From: Massariosphaeria phaeospora
Taxonomy: Eukaryota > Ascomycota > Dothideomycetes > Pleosporales
Assembly: GCA_011032825.1 (NCBI GenBank)
Contig: JAADJZ010000006.1
Span: forward strand, 1,736,001-1,800,000
Reading direction: 5' to 3'
DNA length: 64,000 nucleotides
Part shown: positions 11,060 to 22,570 of the stretch, piece by piece
Numbering within the stretch: the first letter of the stretch is position 1
Layout: every line of letters starts with the position of its first letter
Notes under the pieces: model-generated
Databases searched by the model: none
Told to the model about the DNA's origin: nothing
What the model saw: the letters and a program-made list of their open reading frames with translations, nothing else
Position numbers and translations under genes: made by a program

Positions 11060-12774
11060 ATGTCGATTTGTGGGATTCTTTATGCAGTTTGTACGCCACT
11101 CTTTTTCAACTTGGCTTTTGCCCAAAACAGTGACTCCAATTGCACTTTCGAGCCGGTTAGCATACCAATTAAATGGGCGACACTGCCTAACAAAGGGTCT
11201 ATCCGGGGTGGAGCCGTTTCTATGGGTACTCCAGCGCAAAACTTCAGTGTGCTTCCTATCGTGTTAGTCAAGGCTCTCTACCTGTTCGAAGCATGATGCT
11301 AACTACTAGTAGAGAAATCAACAATACCTACCTGTTCCAACGGTTCGATGGCTGCGACATCACCGAAGCTGCTTGTCGGACACACCGAGGAGGCTTCTTC
11401 ATTCCCGAAGATTCAGACTCATACAAAAGCGACATTGCAGCCAGCCCAACGAGTCCGCAGTGGGAAGCATCAGAAACACTCACATCTGGCGGGATAGGGA
11501 GCGACTCATTCGTTTTGAACGGTAATACCACCATCTCCCAGTTTCCCTTTGGTGTCGTTGAAAAAGAAATCACCGTCAACCACGCTGGGGGGAACGGCCA
11601 AGCCTCCTTTGGCCTGGGAAGAAATTCAACTATTCTTTCCATGCTCAAATCGGCGGGCAAGATCGGATCTAGTAGCTGGGGCTATTGGTGGGGTCTTGAT
11701 GGTGCAACCGACCCAGCCAAGATGGACGGCAACCTCGTTTTCGGCGGCTACGATCGAGCCAAAATCAAGAATCCGGAGAAGAACCACACGGGAAAATTTA
11801 CAGAGCGAGGTCTGTGTCCACAAGGCATGACAGTCACCTTCAACGAGATCAGACTCAACTTCCCCAACGGCTCTCAACCAAACTTGTTGCAAAGTTCGCC
11901 TTTACAAGCGTGCGTATGTCCACAGTGTACAAACGTCATGACCTTACCATATGACCCTTATTATGCGCGCTTCGAGACCTGGACCGAGGCTGTCGCCATC
12001 AACCGTTCGCTTGGTATAAACTTCTTCGACATGATGTATCACGTGGATGAAGTGTATCAGGGTGACCTCACCCTAGTTCTCGACACTGGTCTCGAAATTC
12101 GAATTTTGAATAGCCAGCTTGCAATTCCGGATTTGACAATTGGTGGAGACGGACGGATAGATGGGAATATGAGCGTGCGCGACCTCACTTTGTATAGTCT
12201 ACAGGATATCAACAGGTTTGACATGCCGCGTCTGGGCCGGGTTTTCTTCACAGGCGCCTATCTCTGGGTCAACAACGACGAAGAGACATTCACAATATGG
12301 GAAGCCAATCCAACTACGGAGAGCGAACTTGTGTCTGTAACTGAACCTAAGTCGCACGAGGAGTGCTCGGCTTCTAGCCAGTTAATTGGCCCATCTACGA
12401 CTCCGACTGGGACTGCTACTCAAGCGGCAGGGGGAACATCCCCGACAGGTGGAACTTTGAAAGGCGGTGCTATTGCAGGCATCGTAGTTGGCGTGTTAGT
12501 CGCCTTGAGTCTATTTGGTTTCTCGATCTACTGGATACTCGCAAAAAGACAGACAAGACTAGCCGCATCGGCACCAGATTATGTGGACTCATATCCAGAG
12601 GTGGACTTCCATCCAGAGAAGAGAAAGCAGCAAGTAAATGCAGGCACCCCTTTGGTAGAGATGTGGGGCGCACATGCGTCTGAAATGAGAGGGGACATGG
12701 CATCACCACAGGAATTGTATTCGGAGAGAGATGGGGGCCCAGCAAGTGTGCATGAGCTCCCTTCGTCGACATGA
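11060..12774 (+). CDS. aspartic-protease-like (A1 fold) single-pass membrane protein, probably inactive
   Basis: Exons 11060-11262 and 11310-12774 flank a 47 nt intron with a GCTAAC branch site and give 555 residues. A signal peptide is plausible at residues 1-22 (ILYAVCTPLFFNLAFAQ). The ectodomain follows the pepsin-like layout of a fungal family: CDITEAACRTHRGGFF, ASFGLGRNS, NLVFGGYDRAKI and a second-lobe LVLDTGLEIRI. The first-lobe D-T-G-S is absent; the corresponding position reads VLPIVREINNTYLF. One transmembrane helix lies at about 453-478, preceded by a Ser/Thr/Gly-rich stalk and followed by a 77-residue cytoplasmic tail. It may act as a cell-surface binding or sensor protein rather than a protease. 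Confidence 0.78.
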
Positions 12775-13096
12775 TTCTACGATCAGGTGTTGTAAAGTAG
12801 TTCTATATGTAAGACAACAATCTCGTCAGAGTTGGCAGCAGAGTATTATGAGGCAGTCATGATAGGAGTAAGGGGGTGACCTCGGGCGGTTGAGGTTCAC
12901 GATGCTACGAGTACCTTGCCAAGCCTTACTCACCGCCCGGACGCGAGCCCCAATTCCAAGGGTCCACCAGCTGGCCTCTTGTGCAGCCAAACTCCAAACG
13001 CTCAATTGCCCTCCCTCCACTTCCACGGCTTTTCATTGCCCGTTGCTTTCTGAGAGCGTCCTAATCACCGAGTCGAACCCCGAACACATTTCCAGC
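12775..13096. other. intergenic promoter of the GMPPA-like gene
   Basis: 322 bp between two same-strand genes. Apart from pyrimidine-rich stretches near the 3' end I see no distinct feature. Confidence 0.4.
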
Positions 13097-14592
13097 ATGA
13101 GTCTGCAGCCGCCGTCGCTCGCCATGAGGCCCAAGGGAGGAGGGTCCGGCGCCTCCACCAAAGCTGTCATCTTGGTATTCTTTGATTCTGCAAGCTGGCA
13201 ACACGACGCGTTCTTACACATGTAGGTCGGCGGACCGTCGCGAGGCACGCGCTTCAGGCCGCTGTCCATGGAACTGCCCAAGGTGCGTCTTCATCGACTG
13301 TTATTCCGCCTCTTGCATCCCACTAACACGACTGTGCAGCCCCTCTTCCCTGTCGCCGGCCACCCAATCATCGAGCACTGCTTCCGCGCAATCACGAACG
13401 TTGCCGCCATCAAGGAAGTCTTCATCGTCGGCTACTACGAGGAGTCCGTGTTCCAGCCCTTCATCAACCAAGTGTCCAACTCGTTCCCCCACCTGAGCGT
13501 GAAATACCTCCGAGAATACCAGGCATTGGGCACTGCAGGCGGTCTATACCACTTCCGCGACGTTATACTGAAGGGGAAGCCCGACAGGCTCTTTGTCCTG
13601 AACGCAGATGTCTGCTCGTCGTTTCCCCTCGCCGAGATGCTCAAGCTGTTCGAGGACAAGGATGCGGAGGCCGTGATGCTGGGCACGAGGGTCACCAACG
13701 AGGCAGCGAACAACTTCGGATGCATTGTATCGGACGCGCACACGAAGCGAGTCCTCCATTATGTCGAGAAGCCCGAGTCGCACATCTCCAACCTGATCAA
13801 CTGCGGCATCTACCTCTTCGCCACCGAGTGCATCTTCCCCGCCATCCGCAGCGCAATCAAGCGTCGCACCGAGCGCCCTCGGCTGCTGTCATACCCGTCG
13901 TCGGAGAACCTCGAGTCCTCGTTCTACCAGGGCGAGGACGAAGAGGAGGATCGCGAGAATGCAGTCATCCGATTGGAGCAGGACGTGCTGTCAGACATCG
14001 CCGATAGCAGGCAGTTCTTCGTCCTGGAGTCGAAGGACTTCTGGCGCCAGATCAAGACGGCTGGCTCTGCTGTGCCGGCTAACGCTCTGTATCTTACCAA
14101 AGCTTTCCAGGCTGGATCAGACGAGCTCGCTACTCCCTCCGCAAACATCCTCCCCCCGGTGTACATCCATCCCTCTGCCCAGGTGGACCCAACGGCCAAG
14201 CTTGGCCCCAATGTTTCCATTGGTGCTCGTGTTCATATTGGAGCCGGTGTTCGAGTCAAAGAGGCCATCGTCTTAGAAGATTCTGAGATCAAGCATGATG
14301 CCTGTGTAATGTACACCATTGTCGGCTGGCACAGCAAGATCGGTGCATGGGCTCGTGTCGAGGGCACACCGACGCCCATGACCAGCCACTCGACAAGCAT
14401 CATGAAGAACGGCGTCAAGGTGCAGAGCATCACCATCCTCGGTAGGGAGTGCGGCGTGGGTGATGAAGTCCGCGTGCAAAACTGCGTCTGCTTGCCTTAC
14501 AAGGAGTTGAAGAGGGTAAGCTCCCCATATCCGCTCCGTAAATCCGCTTACTGATTGACTGCTAGGACGTTTGTAACGAGGTTATAATGTGA
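13097..14592 (+). CDS. GDP-mannose pyrophosphorylase alpha-type (GMPPA-like) subunit
   Basis: Exons 13097-13174, 13226-13282, 13340-14515 and 14566-14592 give 445 residues ending in NEVIM. The N-terminus AVILVGGPSRGTRFRPLS followed by KPLFPVAGHPIIEH is the variant nucleotidyltransferase signature of the alpha (regulatory) GMPPA family, distinct from the catalytic GGYGTRLRPLT form. REYQALGTAGGLYHFRD and VLNADVCSSFPL follow. A left-handed beta-helix of hexapeptide repeats starts near residue 285 (PPVYIHPSAQVDP). In animals GMPPA senses GDP-mannose and inhibits the catalytic GMPPB; a similar role in cell-wall and glycosylation precursor supply is inferred. Intron 2 is 57 nt with no in-frame stop, so retention would insert 19 residues next to the active-site loop. 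Confidence 0.9.
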
Positions 14593-15601
14593 ACCGATTC
14601 TAGATTCATGATACCACAGCGGTAATGCGCATACTCAAGCTTAGGGATGCATCACGTTAGTAATGATTAGACTGATTGACAGTTGTCAACGACATTGGAA
14701 ATATGCCGGACGCTTGATAGGATATAATCCAAATAATTTGTCAAGAATGTTCCTCCGCGATACCACTGCCGACATTTGTACCCTTCATTCGTCTTTCTTC
14801 TTGTGCGAGACCGATTGGATGGGTGCTAATGATTTGAATTTTGACCTTTCCATAGAGTCAGCTCTAACCACTTTCTGCATCTCCAAAATGGGACAGAAGC
14901 ATCACGTTGGTATTCCAAAAGCGTGAAACTAGATATGCTGAATACAAGCGGGCCACACTCTAGACGTAAAACGGCTAGACCCGATATGGGAAAGCTATCC
15001 GAGATACACATGAGTCTCTCGACTTCATCAATCCAGCTCCTAGTGATCCTCCAACGAAGCACGATTCAGCAAAACCTCGGCTCGATAGTTCGTTGATTGT
15101 GAGTAGGCAGATGATAATCGTGTTGTGGATACTAACTGGTGCAACAGTAATATCAGTAAATTACCGATCCAAGGGTAGGTCACCCTCAAAAGCTCGAGCC
15201 GTTTATATGATTGTAGCTTATCGCCCATCTCGGTGTATTTTTGCTCGCTGAACGTGTGCTGACTTGTACTACATAGTAACGAACAATAGCCAAATCATAA
15301 GTGAGAGGCGCGTATATCGGCTTTTATAAGAAGTATAGCTCTTACTATTAAGTGGAATGTGCGAATTGCCATAAGAGGTCCGTTGTTTTATGTTTGCTCA
15401 TGCCATCTCAACAAATAAATCTGGTCGTAGCTGGTCGTACGTCCTCGAGATGCTGACTTTAAGGGATCAAGCCTTCCTAGTTTGGTACTTTCGACAGTCA
15501 CCACCGTAACGCTTACTGCTGGTCGCACTTCTATTTGAGTAAGCACTCTTGGACTCCAGAGAAAACACCCATCAGACTACAAAGTAGTCCCTAGCTTCAG
15601 A
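14593..15601. other. intergenic, no gene seen
   Basis: About 1 kb between two plus-strand genes. It contains the 3' end of the GMPPA-like gene and the promoter of the oxygenase gene. Short frames are not protein-like. No repeat array is seen. Confidence 0.45.
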
Positions 15602-16687
15602 ATGAACCGGTATACGCCCACAGCCAATGCTCCAACCTCACTACCCATCATCGACATCGCCCCGTTCCTCAACCCCTCTTCCTCTCCCGCATCTCGCAAA
15701 GAAACCGCTTCGACAATAAACCGCGCCTGTATCGATTACGGCTTCTTCTACCTGACAGGCCACGGCATCCCGACCCCTAAACTCGACCAAATCATCTCCC
15801 TAGCCCGCCAATTCTTCTCGCTCCCCCTCTCCGAAAAGAACAAGATCAAGCGCCACGCCGCCGGCGGCCCTGAAGGCGGCGACGGCGCGCGGGGCTACCA
15901 GAGCATGGGCGAAAACGTCACGCAGGGCAAGCGCGACATGCACGAAGCTATCGACCTCTACCGCGAATGGGACCATGCCGAGAAAAAAGTTGGAAGTGGC
16001 GGACCGGGCACGCACAAAACACTCCAGGGACCCAATCTCTGGCCCGAACAACCCGCTGAGCTCAAGGACGTTTATCTCGACTATCTTACCCAACTGCAAC
16101 ATGTCGGCCAGGCCCTCGTCCGCGCTATGGGCCACGCCCTCGACCTGCCCCCTCCCTCCCCTAACGCTACGCGAACCAGCGAAGACGCCGACATCTTCGT
16201 CCGCAACACCACGCACAGCTTCTGGGTCCTGCGCCTGATCGGCTACCCACCGCTCTCAACCCCTGCCTCCTCCTCCACCGACCCCTCAGAACTCTCCTGC
16301 GGCACGCACACCGACTACGGCTGCGTAACGCTCCTCCTCGCGGACCCCACCCCCGGCGCTCTGCAAGTCCAGCTCAAAGACAACACGACGTGGCTAGCCG
16401 CAGACCCCCTGCCGGGGGCCTTCGTCGTCAACATCGGCGACATGGTGGAGCGGTGGACGGGCGGGTTGTGGAAGAGCACGCGGCATCGCGTTGTGCATCG
16501 CGGGGAGGGGTATCGGGTGTCGGTGCCGTTTTTCTATGAGCCGGATTTTGAGGCGAGGGTTAGGCCGTTGGCGAGGTGTGTGGAGAGGGTGGGGGGTGAG
16601 GCCGGGGCCGGGGGCGAGGCGAAGATGTATGAGGAGAGGGTTTATGGAGAGCATTTGTTGGGGAAGGTGTTTGGGAATTTTGTGTAG
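15602..16687 (+). CDS. 2-oxoglutarate/Fe(II)-dependent dioxygenase (isopenicillin-N-synthase-like)
   Basis: Intronless, 361 residues. The non-haem dioxygenase N-terminal domain covers about 15-130 (LPIIDIAPFL, YGFFYLTGHGIP). The catalytic jelly roll covers about 205-315. Iron ligands are His236 and Asp238 in HTDYG and His295 in TRHRVVH. The 2-oxoglutarate-binding Arg305 and Ser307 lie in YRVSVPFFYEP. The family uses 2OG and O2 to hydroxylate or desaturate small molecules; the substrate is not predictable. It has no biosynthetic cluster partners nearby, so a primary-metabolism or detoxification role is as likely as secondary metabolism. The coding sequence is markedly GC-rich at third positions. 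Confidence 0.88.
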   Translation: MNRYTPTANAPTSLPIIDIAPFLNPSSSPASRKETASTINRACIDYGFFYLTGHGIPTPKLDQIISLARQFFSLPLSEKNKIKRHAAGGPEGGDGARGYQSMGENVTQGKRDMHEAIDLYREWDHAEKKVGSGGPGTHKTLQGPNLWPEQPAELKDVYLDYLTQLQHVGQALVRAMGHALDLPPPSPNATRTSEDADIFVRNTTHSFWVLRLIGYPPLSTPASSSTDPSELSCGTHTDYGCVTLLLADPTPGALQVQLKDNTTWLAADPLPGAFVVNIGDMVERWTGGLWKSTRHRVVHRGEGYRVSVPFFYEPDFEARVRPLARCVERVGGEAGAGGEAKMYEERVYGEHLLGKVFGNFV

Positions 16688-17094
16688 GTGGGGGATGGGG
16701 GGATGGAGAGATGATGGGTCGAGGTTGGAGACGAGACGAGATGCAGATTGGGGATTGGTGATCGCTGCTGGTGGAGAGGGCGGAGATTAGTTGGTATGTT
16801 GTTCATGGCAGAAATGAAGCCTTTTCGTAATCTCTCGACTATACAGTGCCGTCTGAGATTTGGAGGTGTGTGGGAACGCCTGTCCATGCATAGCAGCGCA
16901 CGACAGGATCTGATGCACTTCGTAGTGTCCAGTTGTATCAGGCTGTTGTCGGTTGTGGACCTATGACTACTTTATCTCGATTCAAATTTATCAGATACGA
17001 GCACGACTTGATGTTTCCACCCCCTGAGCGTTCAATATCCATTTGATCACGGCACTCAGAAATCGCCACGAGAGAGCTCCATACACAGTTCCCT
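16688..17094. other. convergent 3' intergenic region
   Basis: It separates the stops of the oxygenase (+) and DUF1349 (-) genes. The first 120 bp are G-rich on the plus strand. No gene is seen. Confidence 0.4.
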
Positions 17095-17790
17095 CTACTT
17101 CCCCACCTCCTTCTCGTCCAAAACCTCCACCTCAAACCCCTCCTTGAACTCCGCCTCCAACAGCCCATCCCCACCCTCCTCCGTCGGCCTACACACATAC
17201 CCCCCAACCCCCACACTCCACCCCTCCTCCTCGGCAAACACCCACGTAACCTCCCTCAACGGCCTCTTCTCCAACTCCGCACCCTGCGCATCCCGCAGCA
17301 CCTGATACACCCACAGACTGGTCCCCAACGCATCGCTCTCCCGCCTCGCCTCAATCGTCGCCGTCGGCCTCGTCCCATTCCCCAACGGCGACGCTGGTGA
17401 TGATCCAGGAGTCGTTTGCAGCGGGGCCACGGACCAGTCAGCCCACGCATCGCAGCCGACGGTCGACACGTACGGCGCCCCGTAGTAGAACTCGATGCCG
17501 GTCTTCACCCATTTGGTCTTGAGGGGGTCGAGGCCCGGTTTGGTGAAGTGCAGCAGAAGGCCGGCTTGGTCGTATTGGCGGAGCTTGGAGGTCGGGGGCA
17601 GGGCGAATGTAAGGCGGGCGCGCTGGAAGGTCTTGAGGGGGAAGGTGGGGAGGGTGGCAGGGTGTGTGGGTGCGTTGAAGGCGTTGTGGGAGGGCGGCTT
17701 GCGCCAAATGTCGGTGCCGGGAGGCGAGGAGAGGTTGAAAGGGGGAACGGTGGTGGTGGTGGTGGTGGTGGTGGTTGTCGCGTGCGCCAT
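17095..17790 (-). CDS. DUF1349 family protein (concanavalin-like fold)
   Basis: From the Met at 17790 this gives 231 residues: MAHA, a run of ten Thr, then PPFNLSSPPGTDIWRKPP. The body matches fungal DUF1349 proteins, relatives of yeast 'regulation of enolase 1': YDQAGLLLHF, WVKTGIEFYYGAPYVSTVGCD, WADWSV, SLWVYQVL and the LREVTWVF strand. These adopt a lectin-like beta sandwich and are of uncertain function. The Thr tract is encoded by an almost pure ACC repeat (17749-17775) and is probably length-variable. Upstream in-frame Mets exist at 17864 and 17964. Starting at 17864 would add a convincing signal-peptide-like stretch (LLLFSAIPLLILPTMAHA), so the compartment depends on the start used. 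Confidence 0.78.
   Translation of the reverse strand: MAHATTTTTTTTTTVPPFNLSSPPGTDIWRKPPSHNAFNAPTHPATLPTFPLKTFQRARLTFALPPTSKLRQYDQAGLLLHFTKPGLDPLKTKWVKTGIEFYYGAPYVSTVGCDAWADWSVAPLQTTPGSSPASPLGNGTRPTATIEARRESDALGTSLWVYQVLRDAQGAELEKRPLREVTWVFAEEEGWSVGVGGYVCRPTEEGGDGLLEAEFKEGFEVEVLDEKEVGK
17749..17777 (+). repeat. (GTG/GGT)n trinucleotide microsatellite in coding sequence
   Basis: A run of about nine tandem GGT units on the plus strand encodes a ten-Thr tract on the minus strand, just after the presumed start of the DUF1349 protein. Confidence 0.85.
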
Positions 17791-17864
17791 GGTTGGGAGG
17801 ATCAGTAGTGGGATAGCTGAGAAGAGAAGAAGCTTGAACTTGAATAGAGAAGTTGGAGACATTG

Positions 17865-18516
17865 TGAGGAGTGGATTCTGGTATTTGTACCTAAATACGA
17901 GACTCAAGACGTGATTCAATGACTCAAAGAGATAGATAGCTATGACTGTTCCTTGGGTGAACATCGGGTAGTCTAACCTCCACTTATAGCTTGAGCTGCC
18001 CTACGGCAGACCGGGAAGATATCCGTGGGACATCCTCGGAGTTTCTCGCTGAGCCAGATAATCTATTGCATGCGAGGACACAGAAAGCGGGGTGCAGTAG
18101 TGCTTGGCGGGCAGACCAGCGTTTACATTCGTCGGCGGTAGAACCCGGCATGATGAGTGGATGCAAGTGACCAACAATGGTGCATTCTGTTACTGTACCA
18201 ATTAAAACCACACAAAGGTCCCCGAGGCCCTCTACACCATATGGAGTACAATATACTATCTTGCATGCACTGCTATGCATGAACAGGCCTTATACGTACC
18301 TAAACCTCGAGATTGACTGCATAGTCAAGAGGCTGGGATCGCAGCGGACTAGAGATGGAATCAGAGTAACTACGGGCGTAGCCTGAATCAACAAATTTGC
18401 TTCGGTTCGCAAGCAGCACTACACAATCGAAAGGGAGCCCGGGGTTTCGACAACATGTGGCAATACAAATGCTTCGATTCGAGGGATATATACACAGCGT
18501 ACATGGTCTAGAGTGT
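17865..18516. other. intergenic, no gene seen
   Basis: It holds the 5' flank of the DUF1349 gene and the 3' flank of the complex I gene ending at 18517. No repeat or RNA gene is recognised. Confidence 0.4.
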
Positions 18517-19551
18517 CTATTTCTTTTGCTCTCCTTCTTTGGGGGGTTCCGGCTTTGGCGTCGGTAATTTGAACTACTGTTGTCAGTAATCTGCAGCAAC
18601 ATGAATCATGGGTTTGTAAGAATAAAGACGTACTGTGTCGGGCGTCATATTATCTCCAGGACCCACAGGCTCCCAAACCGTCGAACCCCCACGGAAGTTT
18701 CGGAATGCCTGGGTCAATTCTAGGGGCTCGACAACAATCCGCTTCTTCTCCTCGTCATATCGGATTTCAGTATAACCAGTCATAGGGAAATCTTTCCGAA
18801 GCGGGTGGCCGTCGAAGCCGTAGTCTGTCATGATGCGCCGCAGATCTGGATGACCGACGAAGAAGACGCCAAACAGATCGTAGACCTCTCGCTCGTACCA
18901 GTTGGCCCCATCGTAAAGATCGCAAATACTGGGCACTGGAGTCGCCTCGTCCGCATATGTCTTGATCCTCAAGCGCGAGTTGTGCCGGATGCTGAGCATG
19001 TTGTATACGACTTCGAAGCGCTGATCCTTGGTGGGGTAGTCGACGGCCGTGATGTCCGATATTTGCGTGTACTCAGCGGCTGTGTGGTACTTGAGGAAGG
19101 TGAAGACGGGAATGACGCCGGCGGGGGGAATGTGGATGGCCAATTCGTCTTTCCAAACGGAGAATCTAACATGTCATAAGAACCGGGCGGGAGCGATACA
19201 AAGCGGATTGCATACTGTTGGATGTATTTCGGCAGACATGCCATGAGATACTGGCCGTATTTGTGCAATGCGTCGCCCTTCTCTCTGTACTTGTCGGCCG
19301 GGTTGACGATCGGGGCCTTGAGCTTGCCCTGGGCGTCCCGAGGGGCGAACTAGACGCTGGGTCAACACGGAGCGCTGCAATTGAAGCACTGGCGGATGGC
19401 GCACCCGCATGTTGGGCGTCTCTGCGTTCTGGCCAGCCACCTCCTTCGCCCGCAGCGCTGATGCTGCAAAGGTGCGGACGGCGGGCCGGGAGCAGCTCGC
19501 AGCGCGCGCGGCCGAGGCCAATGGGCGGCCCACAGCCAGCCGCAGCGCCAT
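18517..19551 (-). CDS. nuo-30.4: NADH:ubiquinone oxidoreductase 30.4 kDa subunit (NDUFS3/NuoC type)
   Basis: Exons 19551-19405, 19349-19216, 19165-18634 and 18573-18517 give 289 residues. The first ~40 residues are rich in Arg, Ala and Ser with no acids ([20 protein letters not shown]), a mitochondrial presequence. The family signature is intact: [20 protein letters not shown] and [19 protein letters not shown]. The C-terminus [18 protein letters not shown] comes from a 57 nt last exon that is easily missed. The protein belongs to the matrix arm of complex I, near the quinone-reduction site. It is transcribed divergently from NOT4 across 437 bp. Confidence 0.95.
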
Positions 19552-19988
19552 GGTGTGAGGAGAGGGGGTGGTGAGGCTGGCGGGTGCAGCAGGTCCTCAG
19601 AGGGGCGGCGGGTCGTGGTGTCGTCGTCGGCGGCGGCGTCGTCGTTCTGGAGCAGCTCCCAAGCCTCTGCAAGCGACCAAACTGCCCGGCCGGGGTACAG
19701 GTGCTGCTGCTATCACGTGACGTCCAACTTGCTAGCGCGCCTGCCGCTTGGCGCCTTCTAGCCTCTGCAGGCCCAGCGACACCTCCCCCATCGACAACCA
19801 CCGCCTGTGCATCCTTTCTCTCCTTGCCCGTGTCACGGTCGGCGTTCTTCTCTTTTCCCGCCCGCTGCTTCCTCTCCTCTGTGCCTCTGCATCAGCGCGC
19901 GGACCCAATCGACCCCGTCTCTCACCACCCCCTTCTCGTCGAGCGCCACCCCGTCACGGTTGGACTACCACACCTTGCGCCCTCGACC
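19552..19988. promoter_or_regulatory. bidirectional promoter between complex I 30.4 kDa and NOT4 genes
   Basis: The start codons are 437 bp apart on opposite strands. The interval is GC-rich next to the complex I gene and CT-rich near NOT4. A CCAAT pentamer lies at 19905-19909, which could bind a HAP-type complex that often controls respiratory genes. This is inference from motif and position. Confidence 0.5.
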
Positions 19989-22570
19989 ATGTCCCGCATA
20001 CAGCAAGACCAGTTCGTCGACGATGACGAGGAAGAGTGCTGCCCGCTCTGCGTCGAGGAGTTCGACCTGTCGGACAGGAACTTCCGGCCCTGTCCCTGCG
20101 GCTACCAGGTATGCTGCCGAAAACTCGGTCGAGCCCTCTCGCGTCGCCATCGCTGACCGGGTCTTAGATATGTCAGTTCTGCTTCAACAACATCAGGACG
20201 ACGATGAACGGCTTGTGCCCTGCATGCCGTCGCCCCTACGATGAATCGACAATCGAGTTCAAGAACATTACGCCCGAAGAGTGGGTGCCGCCGCTGTTTC
20301 TCATCTGACTATCTTTCTAATTTGCCCAGGATGGCCAGGCACAAGCAGCAGATTGCCCAGAAGGCAAAGAAGAACGCTGCCCAGCGGCAGAAGGAGGCCC
20401 AGAAGGCCGAGGCTGACTCGCTGAGCCGCAAACATCTCGCCGGGCTGCGCGTAGTCCAGAAGAACCTCGTTTATGTGACAGGTCTCACACCGACTATACG
20501 CGAAGACCGCTTGCTCGACACGCTCCGAGGCAGCGATTATTTTGGGCAGTATGGCAAGATCATCAAGATCGTCGTTAGCAAAGCGAGAGAGAACGCGCAA
20601 CACCAGCAGTCTGTCGGTGTATACGTGACATTTGCCCGCAAGGAGGATGCCGCGGCATGTATCGCTGCTGTTGACGGCTCGCAAAACGGTGACAGGACGC
20701 TAAGGTGAGCTATAGTCCGCACATACATGCTCTTTGAACAATAACTGATGCCCTGCTTAGAGCCCAGTATGGCACCACCAAGTACTGTTCGGCCTACCTT
20801 CGTGGCGAGCAATGCAACAATCGGAATTGTATGTTTCTGCACGAGCCTGGTGAAGATAGCGACAGCTTTACACGACAAGATCTGTCGATGATGAATTCTA
20901 TTCAGACTCAACAGCCCACCCAATCCTCCACCTCTCAAGCCGCGCCCCCGCCTCACCGTGGTCCGCCCGTTGCGGCAGCACTGCTGAACAGACGAGATAG
21001 TAATGATGCTTCGAGTCCAACAGCCAGTGATGCGCCTGGTCTGCCTGCAACTGCGAGTTGGGGAAGCAAAGCAGCGTTGGAACGCCGAGCTAGTCGTTCT
21101 ACGAACACGTCGAATCCCAGTCCCATGACAACAAACGCAGTACCCGTACAAGCATCAAAACCGAGCAAGGCAGACGAAGTACCTACGAACAAAGGAAAAG
21201 AGAAGGAAAGGTTATCTGCACAAACATCGGGATCGTCAAGCCCTCAGTCACAAGCCGCACCTGTTGTCCGCTCTACTAAGCCCCGGGCGCACGGGCTTGA
21301 TGATCTACTGAAAACAATCTCTACTCCAGATTTCAAGTTTGTGTTCTCAATCGGTACTATGTCCGAAGAGGAACTCCAGGCGCTCAAAGATTACCCACAG
21401 TTGCTTGATCCCAACGGTGGCGCAAAACGTCGAGCCATGCGAGAGAAGGAGAGGGAACTTGCACTACAGCGAGAAGCTGACCTCCAGGCCGATGAACCTC
21501 AAGTGCGGCCGGCGCTCGAGCGCGACGAAAACAGCGAAGCAACCGCCGGAGGCAGTTTGCAGCTTGGCGGGGAACCTGAGGAAGGTCTCGAAGGGATAGC
21601 TAATCAACACGCTATAGCACCTCCCATCCAACACGTTTCAGGGAGCAATCCCTTTGGTCAGGGCCCATCCCTGACGGATGATTTCGCAAATCTTGGTCTT
21701 AGCAATCGAGGCTTGTCGCAGCAGCAACAGCAACACATGCTCCTTTCCAACTTCAAACCGAGCGGACCGCAATCTGCTGGGCTGGTGTCGAATTTCCAGA
21801 ACACCCAGGCGCAACAGGCCCATAGTCAGCCCGCAAATACACCTGGGCATACAAGACATGCCTCTCGCTATAGTTTCGCGAACGACAGTGCATCCGCCTC
21901 AGCCTCTGTACAGCCGGTTGCGAATCAAAAGTTGATGAATCAGCAAGCATCTATGATGCCGAAAAACAATCATTTCAACCAACTCTCTCAGCATCAGCCA
22001 ACAGGTGGCCAATTCTACACAAGCGGGGTTCAAGGACCGCCTCCAGGGCTGAAAGCTACTGGCACACCACCAGTCAGCGGTGGTGGCATGTTTAGCCAGG
22101 GCCATGGATTTGCTGCAGGCGGTCTCGGTTATGGTGCGACCGCAGCCGGTCGGAACAACAATGATTCAATGTATCAGGACTTGTTCCGAGGTCGGAATAT
22201 GGATGGTGGTGGTAGAGTAGGTGATGCTGGAAAGCGTGAGTCAATGTTTCCTTCGTTTCTTAACCAACACTCCACGACCTCTACGCCGGCCCCTGCCCCT
22301 GGCCTGTTAAGCTTTCCTTATGGACCTTCGCCTGGTGCTTATCAGGAATCTGGTTCGCAGAAGTCTAAGAAAAAGGGAAAGAAGCACAGACATGCTAACA
22401 CTTCCTCCTCTGGGGGTGGTGTAGTCGATGTTCAAGACCCGAGTATCTTACAGGCAAGGTTGCATCAAGGAGGTGGCATGACGGGGCAGGGCCTGTACGG
22501 TCAAGTTCAAGGTCAAGGTGGGTTCTCCCTCTACACCAATAACAACTACGGCGGCACCGGACGTTGGTAG
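19989..22570 (+). CDS. NOT4: CCR4-NOT complex subunit NOT4, E3 ubiquitin ligase (short form)
   Basis: Exons 19989-20108, 20168-20280, 20330-20704 and 20761-22570 give 805 residues. The N-terminal C4C4 RING (CPLC at 18-21, CPC at 35-37, CQFC at 42-45, CPAC at 57-60) is the ubiquitin-ligase domain. A basic linker follows, then an RRM at about 123-206 (NLVYVTGL, VGVYVTFARKEDA) and a C-X8-C-X4-C-X3-H zinc finger at 212-230. The remainder is a disordered Gln/Ser/Gly-rich tail containing DFKFVFSIGTMSEEEL, GVQGPPPGLK and KKKGKKHRHANTSS, ending GGTGRW. NOT4 ubiquitinates ribosomal and stalled-translation substrates and links them to mRNA decay. A second large open region downstream may be spliced onto it. 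Confidence 0.92.
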
